In this document: one piece after another, positions 24,944-33,669 of the stretch | How the letters are laid out: every line of letters begins with the position of its first letter | Position numbering within the stretch: position 1 is the stretch's first letter | Notes under the pieces: generated by a model | The model's database searches: none | What the model was told of the DNA's origin: nothing | Seen by the model: only the letters and a program-made list of their open reading frames with translations | DNA from: Candidatus Pelagibacter communis | GTDB lineage: Bacteria > Pseudomonadota > Alphaproteobacteria > Pelagibacterales > Pelagibacteraceae | Direction of reading: 5' to 3' | Length of the DNA: 64,000 nt | Assembly (NCBI RefSeq): GCF_001180185.1 | Contig: NZ_CVSS01000051.1 | Coordinates: forward strand, 1 to 64,000 | Translations under genes and position numbers: made by a program

Positions 24944-26262
24944 TAGACTGTTATAAATGACTTTATATATTTTATTAACCAATTAATTCTCAAATAATAA
25001 GCTGTATAAGCTTTTGATAGGTAATTTCTTATTTCATATTTATTAAATAAATTGTGATTATAGACTAATTGGTATTGATCAAAATTTTCATATTTTTCAG
25101 CATTAATCTTGTCTTTAAATTCAGAATATACAGGGGTTCCTGGATAAGGAGTCCAAACACTAAACTGAGCGTAAGTAGTATTTAATTTTTTAGAATAATT
25201 AATTGTCTTATTAATTGTTTCATCAGTGTCTGTTGGAAAACCAAGAATATACATTGCAGAAACTTGTATCTTTTTTTTCTCTAATTCTCTTATTTTTTCT
25301 AGTTGTTGATCTTTTGAGACAGAAAATCTTCCAGATTCTTTAAGGACTTTTTCATCAAAACTTTCAACTCCAACTTTTACAGCTTTAAGCCCTGCTTTTT
25401 TAAGCAAATCTATTAAATCAGTATCTAAAATTCTGAGATGTGTCTCTATTACAAATTTTAAATTTAATTTTCTATTAATCAAAAAATTACAAAATTCTAT
25501 GGTATGCTTTTTATTTATCGAAAAAACAGGATCTCTAAAAATAAACATCTTTACTTTAAATTTTAAGTTCCAGTATTCTAATTCATCGACGATTGATTTT
25601 GGGTCTCTTTGACGTGGTTTTCTGCCTTGTTGTAAAGGGTATACACAATATTTGAAACAAGAATAAGGACATCCTCTAGTTGCAAGAATTGGCAAAGATT
25701 TATCAGTTCCGAATAATAAACTTGTTTTATTACTTTTTACTACATTATTCCAATCCGGATATGGTAAGTCATCAAGTGCATAATCGTGATTAAAAGATAT
25801 TGATTTTCCATTTTCTAATTTATTGAGATCTTGATCTTTTAAAAAAAAGAATTCTGGCTCTCCCATGATAACAGTTCCACCTGCATTAATATATTTTTGA
25901 GGCATATTGGTAGCGTATGGTCCAATAACAAATATCTTTTTTTTGGATTTAGATAATTCTTTTATATATTCACATTCAGTCTCACAACAGACAATAGATG
26001 AAACAACAATAAAAAAATCATATTGATTAAAATTTTCTGGCAGATTTTTCTGATAATCTACTTTATGTCCATTTTTTTTTAAAGCTGACATTGTATATAC
26101 TGCAAACATTGGTGGCCAATCATGAACTTTTTTTAGTGTCTTTTTCAAAAACATGGGCACAATTGTATCACCAAAATTATTCCCTGTTCCATATCCACCA
26201 CTTGTATCTTTAGAAATTCTGTATGAAACTTTTTTTTCAGGATCTAAAATTAATATATTCAT
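24943..26262 (-). CDS. B12-binding domain radical SAM protein
   Basis: A 439-residue protein with an N-terminal cobalamin-binding-like domain (about residues 30-140) and a radical SAM core starting at TRGCPYSCFKYC. The cysteines there are spaced CX3CX3C rather than the standard CX3CX2C. Later motifs (KVGVESFDEKVLKESGR, SAMYILGFPTDTDETINKTI and FSVWTPYPGTPVYSEF) are typical of this superfamily, which methylates or rearranges unreactive carbons. Its substrate is unknown; the neighbours suggest a lipid or glycan. It overlaps the glycosyltransferase by one base. Confidence 0.83.
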   Translation of the reverse strand: MNILILDPEKKVSYRISKDTSGGYGTGNNFGDTIVPMFLKKTLKKVHDWPPMFAVYTMSALKKNGHKVDYQKNLPENFNQYDFFIVVSSIVCCETECEYIKELSKSKKKIFVIGPYATNMPQKYINAGGTVIMGEPEFFFLKDQDLNKLENGKSISFNHDYALDDLPYPDWNNVVKSNKTSLLFGTDKSLPILATRGCPYSCFKYCVYPLQQGRKPRQRDPKSIVDELEYWNLKFKVKMFIFRDPVFSINKKHTIEFCNFLINRKLNLKFVIETHLRILDTDLIDLLKKAGLKAVKVGVESFDEKVLKESGRFSVSKDQQLEKIRELEKKKIQVSAMYILGFPTDTDETINKTINYSKKLNTTYAQFSVWTPYPGTPVYSEFKDKINAEKYENFDQYQLVYNHNLFNKYEIRNYLSKAYTAYYLRINWLIKYIKSFITV

Positions 26263-26277
26263 TAATTATAAGTATTA

Positions 26278-27042
26278 TTAATTTCTTTTCATATATTTAT
26301 TGCTAAATTTTATAAAACCAAAGTATATCCAATTTGGTAAAAGTTGTATAATTTTCATTAAAAATGTAAAAGCTTTAGGAAAATGTATTTCAAAATTATT
26401 TTTTTTTACTAAACCATTATAGATTTCATTTGCTGCAAATTCAGGGGATTTTATCATAGGCATTGGAAAATCATTTTTATCAGTCATTGGAGTTTTGATA
26501 AATCCTGGACTAATTAAATTTACATGGACATTTTTTTTCATCATATCAAAATTTAGGCTTTCAGTAAAACTTGTGAGTGCTGCCTTTGATGCACAATATG
26601 CACCTGCAGCTGGTAGTCCTCTGTAACCTGCAACAGATGATATAATAGAAATTTTACCCTCTTTTTTTTCAGAGAAATATTCGTAAATTGAATTTATAGA
26701 ATTCATAGTTCCAAAATAATTAACTTCCATTATTTCTCTAATCTTATTAAGGTTGAATTGTTTTTCAGATTTGGGGTCATGAATACCAGTTCCAAAAACA
26801 CAAATGTCAATCTTACCTAATTTATTAATGATTGAATTAGCAATTAATTTACACTGACCCATATCAGTTACGTCCAATACAAAAGGATGTATATTTTCAT
26901 TTGAATTTTGAAGTTCCTTTAATAAGTTTTCACGTCTTGCTGATACCGCAACTATCCAACCATTTTCAGCAAATTTTAAGGCTAAAGCTTTTCCGATACC
27001 GCTGCTAGCTCCAGTAATCCAAATTACTTTTTTATCTTGCAT
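26278..27042 (-). CDS. Short-chain dehydrogenase/reductase
   Basis: A classical SDR of 254 residues: the NAD(P) site ITGASSGIGKAL near residue 10, the active-site serine in ISIISSVAGYRG, and YCASKAALTSF with the catalytic Tyr-X3-Lys. The C terminus has a hydrophobic segment (FTFLMKIIQLLPNWIYFGFIKF) that may attach it to the membrane, as in lipid-handling SDRs. It is 16 bases upstream of the radical SAM gene and probably heads that operon. Confidence 0.85.
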   Translation of the reverse strand: MQDKKVIWITGASSGIGKALALKFAENGWIVAVSARRENLLKELQNSNENIHPFVLDVTDMGQCKLIANSIINKLGKIDICVFGTGIHDPKSEKQFNLNKIREIMEVNYFGTMNSINSIYEYFSEKKEGKISIISSVAGYRGLPAAGAYCASKAALTSFTESLNFDMMKKNVHVNLISPGFIKTPMTDKNDFPMPMIKSPEFAANEIYNGLVKKNNFEIHFPKAFTFLMKIIQLLPNWIYFGFIKFSNKYMKRN

Positions 27043-27057
27043 AACCTGATGTATATT

Positions 27058-27531
27058 ATGTTTATGTTAAAAAACAAAATTTTATCTTTTTTCATCTTTT
27101 TTATTATCACTTTTTCTGCATCATTTACTGGGGGTTTGGTCTCAATCAGCTTCAAGGAGCCGTGGTACTCAAGCCTGGTGAAATCAAGTATTAATCCACC
27201 AGATTGGATTTTTGCCCCTGTTTGGTCGGCTCTTTATATTATGATGGTATTAGCTATTTGGTTTTTTTGGCATAGTAAAAAAAAAGATTTAAACACAGTT
27301 TACATCTATTTTATTCATATATTTTTTAATACAACTTGGAGTATTGTTTTTTTTGGGCTACACCAAATATTTTTTGCTCTAATTATTTTAATCATTTTAA
27401 TTATTTTAATAATCATCTTAATTATTAGGTTTAAACGTGTCAATTTTGTAAGTTATTTCCTTATGATTCCATATTTACTTTGGTGTTTCTATGCATTATT
27501 TCTTAACTATAACTTATTGGTTTTAAATTAA
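27058..27531 (+). CDS. tspO: TspO/MBR family membrane protein
   Basis: The protein has the TspO features: SFKEPWYSSLVKSSINPPDWIFAPVWSALYIMMVLAIWFFW in its first third and five membrane segments. TspO proteins bind tetrapyrroles and sterol-like ligands and take part in porphyrin or stress regulation. Several starts are open (TTG 27037, ATG 27049, 27058, 27064); 27058 gives about the usual length of 157. The divergent SDR gene starts at 27042, leaving nearly no room for a leader. It overlaps the following oxidoreductase gene by one base. Confidence 0.83.
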   Translation: MFMLKNKILSFFIFFIITFSASFTGGLVSISFKEPWYSSLVKSSINPPDWIFAPVWSALYIMMVLAIWFFWHSKKKDLNTVYIYFIHIFFNTTWSIVFFGLHQIFFALIILIILIILIIILIIRFKRVNFVSYFLMIPYLLWCFYALFLNYNLLVLN

Positions 27532-28634
27532 TGGACGATGTTGTAATAGTTGGCGGTGGAATAATAGGCGCATCAACTGCATATTTTTTATCTAAAGAGG
27601 GAAGAAAAGTTAAAGTAATAGAGCGAGATCCAACATATAAAACAGCTTCTTTTCCGCTGTCACTTGGAGGCTTTAGAAGACAATTTTTTCAGAAAGAAAA
27701 TATATTGTTAGGAAAATTCGCCAGAGAATTTATTTTTCAAATTCCAAATTTACTAAAAACTAATAAAAATCCCCATCCTACAGCGAGTATGGTGCCAAAC
27801 GGATATTTGTTGATGTTCGGTCCTGAGCATGCTGAGGAGCAATATAAAGCTCTAGAAAATCATAAAGCATGCGATGCAGGAACTAAAAACATAAAAGGAT
27901 TCGATTTAAATAAATTTTTTCCATATATAAATAAAGAAGGAATTGAAACTGCTACTTTCACAGACAACAAAAGTGAGGGTTGGATAGATCCTTTTTTATT
28001 TCATTCAGCTTTAAAAAGTAAGGCAGTTGAACAAGGAGCAGAATTTGTTAAAGGTGAAGTAAAATCATTATCAGAGATAAAAGCCAAAACAATAGTTTCT
28101 GCTGCAGGATGTTGGACAAAAGAATTATTAGAAGATATTCCAGTTGAACCTCAGAAACATACTGTTTTTAGAGTAAAGTGTCCAAAGCATATACCTGAAA
28201 TGCCATTAACAGGAGATTTAACTACAGGAGTATATTGGAGGCCAGAGGGTAAAGAATATTTGGCTGGATCTCCAAAGTCCGTTTTCGACACTAAAGATCT
28301 TGAACCAGCATGGGATGATTTTGAGGAATTAGTTTGGCCTGCTTTAGCCAAAAGAATTCCAGCATTTGAGGAATTAAAATTAACAGGAGGATGGGCAGGA
28401 TTTTATGATTGCAATAGATTAGATAATAATGCGGTCGTTGGAAAACATCCAAAATTTGAAAATGTTTATTTAGCTACAGGATTTACAGGCAGAGGTTTGA
28501 TGCAAGCTCCAGGGATAGGACGTGCTCTTACAGAGTTAATTACTACTGGCTCTTATCAGTCAATTGATATTTCAAATATGGCAGTTGAAAGAGTTCTTGG
28601 AAAAAAAGCTAGACCTGAACCTTATGTGCTTTAG
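27531..28634 (+). CDS. DAO-family FAD-dependent oxidoreductase
   Basis: A 367-residue flavoprotein of the D-amino-acid-oxidase / sarcosine-oxidase-beta / dimethylglycine-dehydrogenase group. The FAD site VVIVGGGIIGASTAYFLSKEGRKVKVIERDP opens the protein, and the closing motif LATGFTGRGLMQAPGIGRALTELI is near the C terminus. A sarcosine or related N-methyl or imino acid substrate is possible, but residues deciding this cannot be judged without alignment. Its end overlaps the convergent FkbM gene by four bases. Confidence 0.83.
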   Translation: MDDVVIVGGGIIGASTAYFLSKEGRKVKVIERDPTYKTASFPLSLGGFRRQFFQKENILLGKFAREFIFQIPNLLKTNKNPHPTASMVPNGYLLMFGPEHAEEQYKALENHKACDAGTKNIKGFDLNKFFPYINKEGIETATFTDNKSEGWIDPFLFHSALKSKAVEQGAEFVKGEVKSLSEIKAKTIVSAAGCWTKELLEDIPVEPQKHTVFRVKCPKHIPEMPLTGDLTTGVYWRPEGKEYLAGSPKSVFDTKDLEPAWDDFEELVWPALAKRIPAFEELKLTGGWAGFYDCNRLDNNAVVGKHPKFENVYLATGFTGRGLMQAPGIGRALTELITTGSYQSIDISNMAVERVLGKKARPEPYVL

Positions 28635-29437
28635 TATAGAAAATAATTTTTACTTGATCCAAATTTAATATTCTTTATCTCTAATTCTGTATCTTTTATT
28701 TTTTTTAAATTGTCATCGTGAAAATCGTATCCAATATTTTTGATATAACCAATTAATTCACTGACATTATATCCAAATTCAGGATATAAATAAGGTGCAA
28801 TTTCTATAAAAATAATAGGCTTATTTTCTTTTAAATATTCAAACCCACTTTTAAGCACATCTAGTTCGTATCCATCAACATCGATTTTTATAAAGTCTAC
28901 TTTTTCAATTCCTTTCATATTTATAAAATCATTAAGGGCAATATATGAATTCTCTCTCACTTCCATCAATTTTCCTTTATGTGTTTTGTGAACATCATCT
29001 TTGTCGTTCAGATTCCAACTTGACCAAACTTTTTTTGGTTTTTTTTGATTAGAAATAAACACTTGATTTAAATCAACTCTAGCTTTTATGTCAGAATTTA
29101 AAGATAAATTTTTCTCTAATTTTCTAAACGCATAATCTGTTGGTTCAATTGCGAAAATCTTACAATTTTTAAATGATTTTGCTAAGGGTAGGCTAACTGA
29201 TCCTATGTTTGCTCCAATATCTAAAAAACAGAAATTAGATTGTTTTTTTAATATTTTTTCTAATTTGAGAATTTTTTTTTCAAATGTTCCAAATAGGAAT
29301 ATTGATAAATCTATTCCCTCATTTAGATCCAATAACCAAAAAATTTTATTACGTTTTACTTCTTGTATATTTGAAATAAAAAATCTTAAAAAAGAGGATA
29401 AAATTTTAGCAACAAATATCTTATATTTTGTCTTCAT
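28631..29437 (-). CDS. FkbM family methyltransferase
   Basis: A 268-residue SAM-dependent methyltransferase with the FkbM signature FLDIGANIGSVSLPLA, an acidic residue in IFAIEPTDYAFRKLEKNL, and VDFIKIDVDGYELDVLKSG followed by KPIIFIEIAPYL. FkbM enzymes commonly O-methylate sugars or other hydroxyl groups, often in surface polysaccharide loci. It follows selO by nine bases on the same strand. The substrate is not known. Confidence 0.82.
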   Translation of the reverse strand: MKTKYKIFVAKILSSFLRFFISNIQEVKRNKIFWLLDLNEGIDLSIFLFGTFEKKILKLEKILKKQSNFCFLDIGANIGSVSLPLAKSFKNCKIFAIEPTDYAFRKLEKNLSLNSDIKARVDLNQVFISNQKKPKKVWSSWNLNDKDDVHKTHKGKLMEVRENSYIALNDFINMKGIEKVDFIKIDVDGYELDVLKSGFEYLKENKPIIFIEIAPYLYPEFGYNVSELIGYIKNIGYDFHDDNLKKIKDTELEIKNIKFGSSKNYFLY

Positions 29438-29446
29438 ATCTAATTA

Positions 29447-30895
29447 TCATGTGCCACAAAAAGTTTTATAGTTTTTATTTGATAGAGATGCAGCTTGATA
29501 ATTGATAATATCCTTTTGTTCAAGATAAGGATTACTGAGAATTCCGATAATTTTTTTAGTTGAATCAAAATTACCTTTGTCAGCATCTTTTAAAGCATTT
29601 TCGACCATAATATTTCTAGGAATAACTAAAGGATTTACACTTCTCATTAGTTTTACACATTTTTCATAATTTTTGTTATTTAAAGAGTGTCTTTTCTGCC
29701 ATCTTTCTTTCCAACTTTGAAAATCATCATCTTGAAATTTATCATTTTGATCAATTTCAAGACCCATTAAATGACAAAAAGTATTTGTATAATCTGTTTT
29801 TTTTTGATGCATCCAAGTAAGTAAATCTAGGATTAAAATTTTGTCATTATCCTCAGAACCAAATAAACCTAATTTATCTCTCATCATATTGAGCCATTTT
29901 TCCTCATATTTTTTTTCAAAAGAATTTAAAGTTTCAGTTGCTATTTCGATAGATTTATTTTGATCATTGTGTATTAACGGAATTAAACATTCTGCAAATC
30001 TTGTTAAATTCCATTTTGTAATTAAAGGTTGGTTACAGTAAGCATATCTTCCTAAATGATCAATTGAACTAAATACCGTTTTTGGATCATATGTATCCAT
30101 AAAAGCACACGGACCATAATCAATAGTTTCACCTGATATACTCATATTATCAGTATTCATAACTCCATGAATAAAACCAACTCTCATCCAATTAACCACA
30201 AGATTGATTTGTTTTTCCATTACCACTTTTAAAAGATCTATAGCTTTGTTTTTGGAATTTTGAATATTAGGATAATGTCTTTGAATTACATAATTAAGTA
30301 AAATTTCTAATTCATTTTTTTTATCTCTTGCAGCAATATATTGAAAAGTTCCAACTCTTATATGACTTAAGGCTACTCTTGTAAGTATTGCTCCTTGCAA
30401 AGGTTTTTCTCTAACCACATCTTCACCTGTTTTGACAACAGCCAAACTTCTTGTTGTTGGAATATTTAGATTATGCATTGCTTCACTGATAATATATTCT
30501 CTTAACATTGGACCTAGTGCAGCTCTTCCATCACCATTTCTTGAGAATGTAGTTTTTCCTGAACCCTTAAATTGAATATCGTATCTATCCTTTTTTTTGG
30601 ATAAATGTTCTCCAATTAAAACTGCTCTTCCATCCCCAAGCATAGTAAAGTGACCAAATTGATGACCCGCATAAGCTTGAGCAATACTATTACTTCCAGG
30701 TGGAAGAGAATTACCTGAAAACAATTCAGCGATTTTATTATTATCTATATTTGAAAAATCAAGATTCAATTCTTTAGAGAGATTTTTATTCAAAATAACT
30801 AATTCAGGATTTTTTACTGGGACAGGATCTATTTTTTCCCTAAATGGATCTGGTAATTTAGAATAAGTATTGTCAAAGCACCATCCAATGGTCAT
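29447..30895 (-). CDS. selO: Protein adenylyltransferase SelO (YdiU/UPF0061)
   Basis: SelO is a pseudokinase that transfers AMP from ATP to Ser, Thr or Tyr of proteins and is linked to redox stress. The 482-residue length is normal. Conserved motifs are YAGHQFGHFTMLGDGRAVLIGE, FKGSGKTTFSRNGDGRAALGPMLREY, GFIHGVMNTDNMSISGETIDYGPCAFMD and the C-terminal FCGT with its redox cysteine. It lies five bases from the end of the formate dehydrogenase alpha gene on the same strand. Confidence 0.93.
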   Translation of the reverse strand: MTIGWCFDNTYSKLPDPFREKIDPVPVKNPELVILNKNLSKELNLDFSNIDNNKIAELFSGNSLPPGSNSIAQAYAGHQFGHFTMLGDGRAVLIGEHLSKKKDRYDIQFKGSGKTTFSRNGDGRAALGPMLREYIISEAMHNLNIPTTRSLAVVKTGEDVVREKPLQGAILTRVALSHIRVGTFQYIAARDKKNELEILLNYVIQRHYPNIQNSKNKAIDLLKVVMEKQINLVVNWMRVGFIHGVMNTDNMSISGETIDYGPCAFMDTYDPKTVFSSIDHLGRYAYCNQPLITKWNLTRFAECLIPLIHNDQNKSIEIATETLNSFEKKYEEKWLNMMRDKLGLFGSEDNDKILILDLLTWMHQKKTDYTNTFCHLMGLEIDQNDKFQDDDFQSWKERWQKRHSLNNKNYEKCVKLMRSVNPLVIPRNIMVENALKDADKGNFDSTKKIIGILSNPYLEQKDIINYQAASLSNKNYKTFCGT

Positions 30896-30900
30896 TAGAT

Positions 30901-33669
30901 TTAACTTACTTCAGCTTGGTGTTCTTTTGGTTTTACTTTAGTTTTAAATTGATTTGAAATTTTTTGAACTTGGACTGATGAAACTTTATATTCTGCACAC
31001 ATAGTTTCCTCATCTTTTCCATGTCCTGTTACCATATTCACCATATGTTCTGGAAAATGGAATGTTGTAAAGACTATTCCCTCTTTTACTTTATCTGTAA
31101 CTTCTACCTTAAGAGCAACTTCACCTCTACCTGAATATAATCTTCCAATATCTCCTGTATTTAAATCTCTGTCAGCTGCATCTTTAGGGTGGACTAACAA
31201 AATATCTTCATCAACAATATTAATGTTATTGGTTCTTCTTGTCATTGTTGCTGCATTATAATGTTGTAAAACACGGCTAGTTGTTAATATCAGTGGATAA
31301 TCTTTTTGGTTATTGGTTATTTCAGTTGATTCTTTCCAATCAAAGCTCTTTAGACGACCTTTTCCTAATTTAAATTCATCCTTATGTAAAATTTGGGTAT
31401 CTGTCCCATCTTCTTTGACTGGCCATTGTAATCCAAATTTCCCTAACCTTTCTCTTGTTATACCCTTGAAAAAAGGAACTATATCAGCAATTTCTGCAAG
31501 CATTTGATCAGCATCATAATCTGGTTGACTAAATCCAAGTTTTTGCATCATATCAGTTACAATTACACCATCAGGTTTTGTTCCTGGCAGTGGAGGAACA
31601 GCTCTATTAACTCTTTGTACTCTTCTTTCAGTGTTGGTAAAGGTTCCATCTTTTTCTAAAAATGTTGTTCCTGGTAAAACAACAGTTGCAAGTTTTGCTG
31701 TTTCACTCATAAATATTTCTTGTACCACTAATAATTCTAATGAATTCATTGCATCCACAACATGAGCGCTATTAGGATCAGTTTGAACAATATCCTCACC
31801 AATAATCCAAATTCCTTTAATTTCTTTTCTGATTGCTGCATCAAACATTTGAGGAATTTTTAATCCTGCTTTTGTTGGATGAGTAACACCATATTTTTCT
31901 GAATAAAATTTTTGATTTTTTTTATCTGATACTTCAAAATAACCAGCACCTTGATGTGGTTGACAACCCATATCAGCAGCTCCTTGAACATTGTTTTGAC
32001 CTCTTAAAGGATTTACGCCAACACCTTTTCTTCCTATATTGCCAGTAATCATTGCGAGGTCAGCAATTAACATTACAGTTTTAGACCCTTGTTCATGCTC
32101 TGTTACTCCTAGACCATGAAACTCCATTGAATTTTTAGCAGTTGCATAAGCAATAGCTGCTTCTTTAACTAATTGTTTATCTACACCCGCAACTTTTGCT
32201 AAATGATCAACATCTTGTTTTTCAATTTCTTTCAAAAAATTATCAAAGCCTTCTGTTCTATCTCTTACAAAATCAGCGTTATATAATTTTGTTTTAATAA
32301 TAAAGTGTAACATCATATTGAGCACTGCAACATTTGTTCCGGGTCTTAATTTAATATGATAGTCAGCTAATTTTGCTAATTCAGTTGTAATAGGATCTAA
32401 AACAATAAGCTTTTTACCTTTCATAACTTGCTGTTTAATCTTTGCTCCTGTAACAGGGTGTGCATTAGTTGGATTTGCTCCAATAACCAAAAATAAATCT
32501 GCATGGTAAATATCTTCAGTAGAATTAGTTGCAGCACCAGTCCCAAAAGTTTGCTGCATTCCCCACGCAGTGGGTGAATGACAAATTCTTGCGCAACAAT
32601 CTACACTATTTGTTCCTACAGCTGCTCTTATCATTTTTTGAAAAACGTAATTTTCTTCGTTTGTGCATCTAGCTGATGAAATTCCAGCAAATGCATCTGG
32701 CCCATGATCTTTAATAATTCTTTGCATTTCTTTCTTAATAAAATCATAAGCTTCATCCCAGCTTGCTTCCTCAAATTTTCCATTTCTTTTTATTAGTGGC
32801 GTTTTTAACCTGTCAGGATGATCATAAAAACCAAAAGCATATCTTCCTTTAATACAAGTATGTCCGGCATTCACTTCCGTTTGTTTCGGAGTATCTATAG
32901 CTACAACTTTGTCGTTTTTAATTGATGCTTCTAAGTTGCAACCTACACCGCAATAAGAACAAGTAGTTCTTACTTTTTTATCTACAGCCGCAGATTTTGA
33001 TTGAAACACATCAGATATTGCATCAGTTGGACATGTATGTGCACAAGCTCCACACGATACACATGATGAGTCTCCAAACATCATGTCATTATCAGTTGTT
33101 ATTCTAGACTCAAACCCTCTTCCAGACATTGTAAGTACAAATGAACCTTGTATTTCATCACAAGCTCTTACACATCTTCCACAATTGATACAATTATCTA
33201 AATTCATTCTCATATAATCATGAGAAGTATCTCTTGGAATTCCTTTATGTTGTTTAGGATTATTATATCTGTGATCAGAAATACCTAAATCATTAGCCAC
33301 AGTTTGAAGTTCACAGTTATTGTTAACTTCACAAGTACTACACTCCATCGGATGGTCAGTCAGAACTAATTCTACAATGTTTTTTCTCAAATTTTGGAGG
33401 TTTTCATTAGATGTAAAAATGTGTTGATTTTCAGCTACTGGAGTATGACAAGATGCAACTACTTTAGTTGGACCATCTTTTTCTAATGCCACCTCTACAG
33501 AGCAAACTCTACATGCACCATAGGGTGCAAGATTTGGATCATCACATAATGTTGGTACTTTTTTTTCCCCAACATAACTCTTTACAAATTTTAAAATAGA
33601 TGAGTGGTTGGCACCAATTTCATATGGTTTGCCATCTATGTAGGCAATTTTTCTTTTTTCTGAACTCAT
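30901..33669 (-). CDS. fdsA: NAD-dependent formate dehydrogenase alpha subunit (molybdenum/tungsten)
   Basis: The catalytic subunit (922 residues) oxidises formate to CO2 at a bis-MGD metal site. From the N terminus it has a [2Fe-2S] domain (C42, C53, C56, C74), a NuoG-like segment with HPMEC and CEVNNNC (110-119), two [4Fe-4S] ferredoxin motifs (160-170 and 203-213), an [4Fe-4S] motif CSYCGVGC (237-244) and the active-site cysteine C363 in ARICHSPTAWGM. Cysteine, not selenocysteine, is encoded. This architecture is that of soluble NAD-linked enzymes such as FdsA. The C-terminal dinucleotide-binding domain is complete. Confidence 0.93.
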   Translation of the reverse strand: MSSEKRKIAYIDGKPYEIGANHSSILKFVKSYVGEKKVPTLCDDPNLAPYGACRVCSVEVALEKDGPTKVVASCHTPVAENQHIFTSNENLQNLRKNIVELVLTDHPMECSTCEVNNNCELQTVANDLGISDHRYNNPKQHKGIPRDTSHDYMRMNLDNCINCGRCVRACDEIQGSFVLTMSGRGFESRITTDNDMMFGDSSCVSCGACAHTCPTDAISDVFQSKSAAVDKKVRTTCSYCGVGCNLEASIKNDKVVAIDTPKQTEVNAGHTCIKGRYAFGFYDHPDRLKTPLIKRNGKFEEASWDEAYDFIKKEMQRIIKDHGPDAFAGISSARCTNEENYVFQKMIRAAVGTNSVDCCARICHSPTAWGMQQTFGTGAATNSTEDIYHADLFLVIGANPTNAHPVTGAKIKQQVMKGKKLIVLDPITTELAKLADYHIKLRPGTNVAVLNMMLHFIIKTKLYNADFVRDRTEGFDNFLKEIEKQDVDHLAKVAGVDKQLVKEAAIAYATAKNSMEFHGLGVTEHEQGSKTVMLIADLAMITGNIGRKGVGVNPLRGQNNVQGAADMGCQPHQGAGYFEVSDKKNQKFYSEKYGVTHPTKAGLKIPQMFDAAIRKEIKGIWIIGEDIVQTDPNSAHVVDAMNSLELLVVQEIFMSETAKLATVVLPGTTFLEKDGTFTNTERRVQRVNRAVPPLPGTKPDGVIVTDMMQKLGFSQPDYDADQMLAEIADIVPFFKGITRERLGKFGLQWPVKEDGTDTQILHKDEFKLGKGRLKSFDWKESTEITNNQKDYPLILTTSRVLQHYNAATMTRRTNNINIVDEDILLVHPKDAADRDLNTGDIGRLYSGRGEVALKVEVTDKVKEGIVFTTFHFPEHMVNMVTGHGKDEETMCAEYKVSSVQVQKISNQFKTKVKPKEHQAEVS

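Noticed and set aside
30901-33669. Selenocysteine in formate dehydrogenase
   Set aside because: The active-site codon encodes cysteine (C363) and the frame has no internal TGA.
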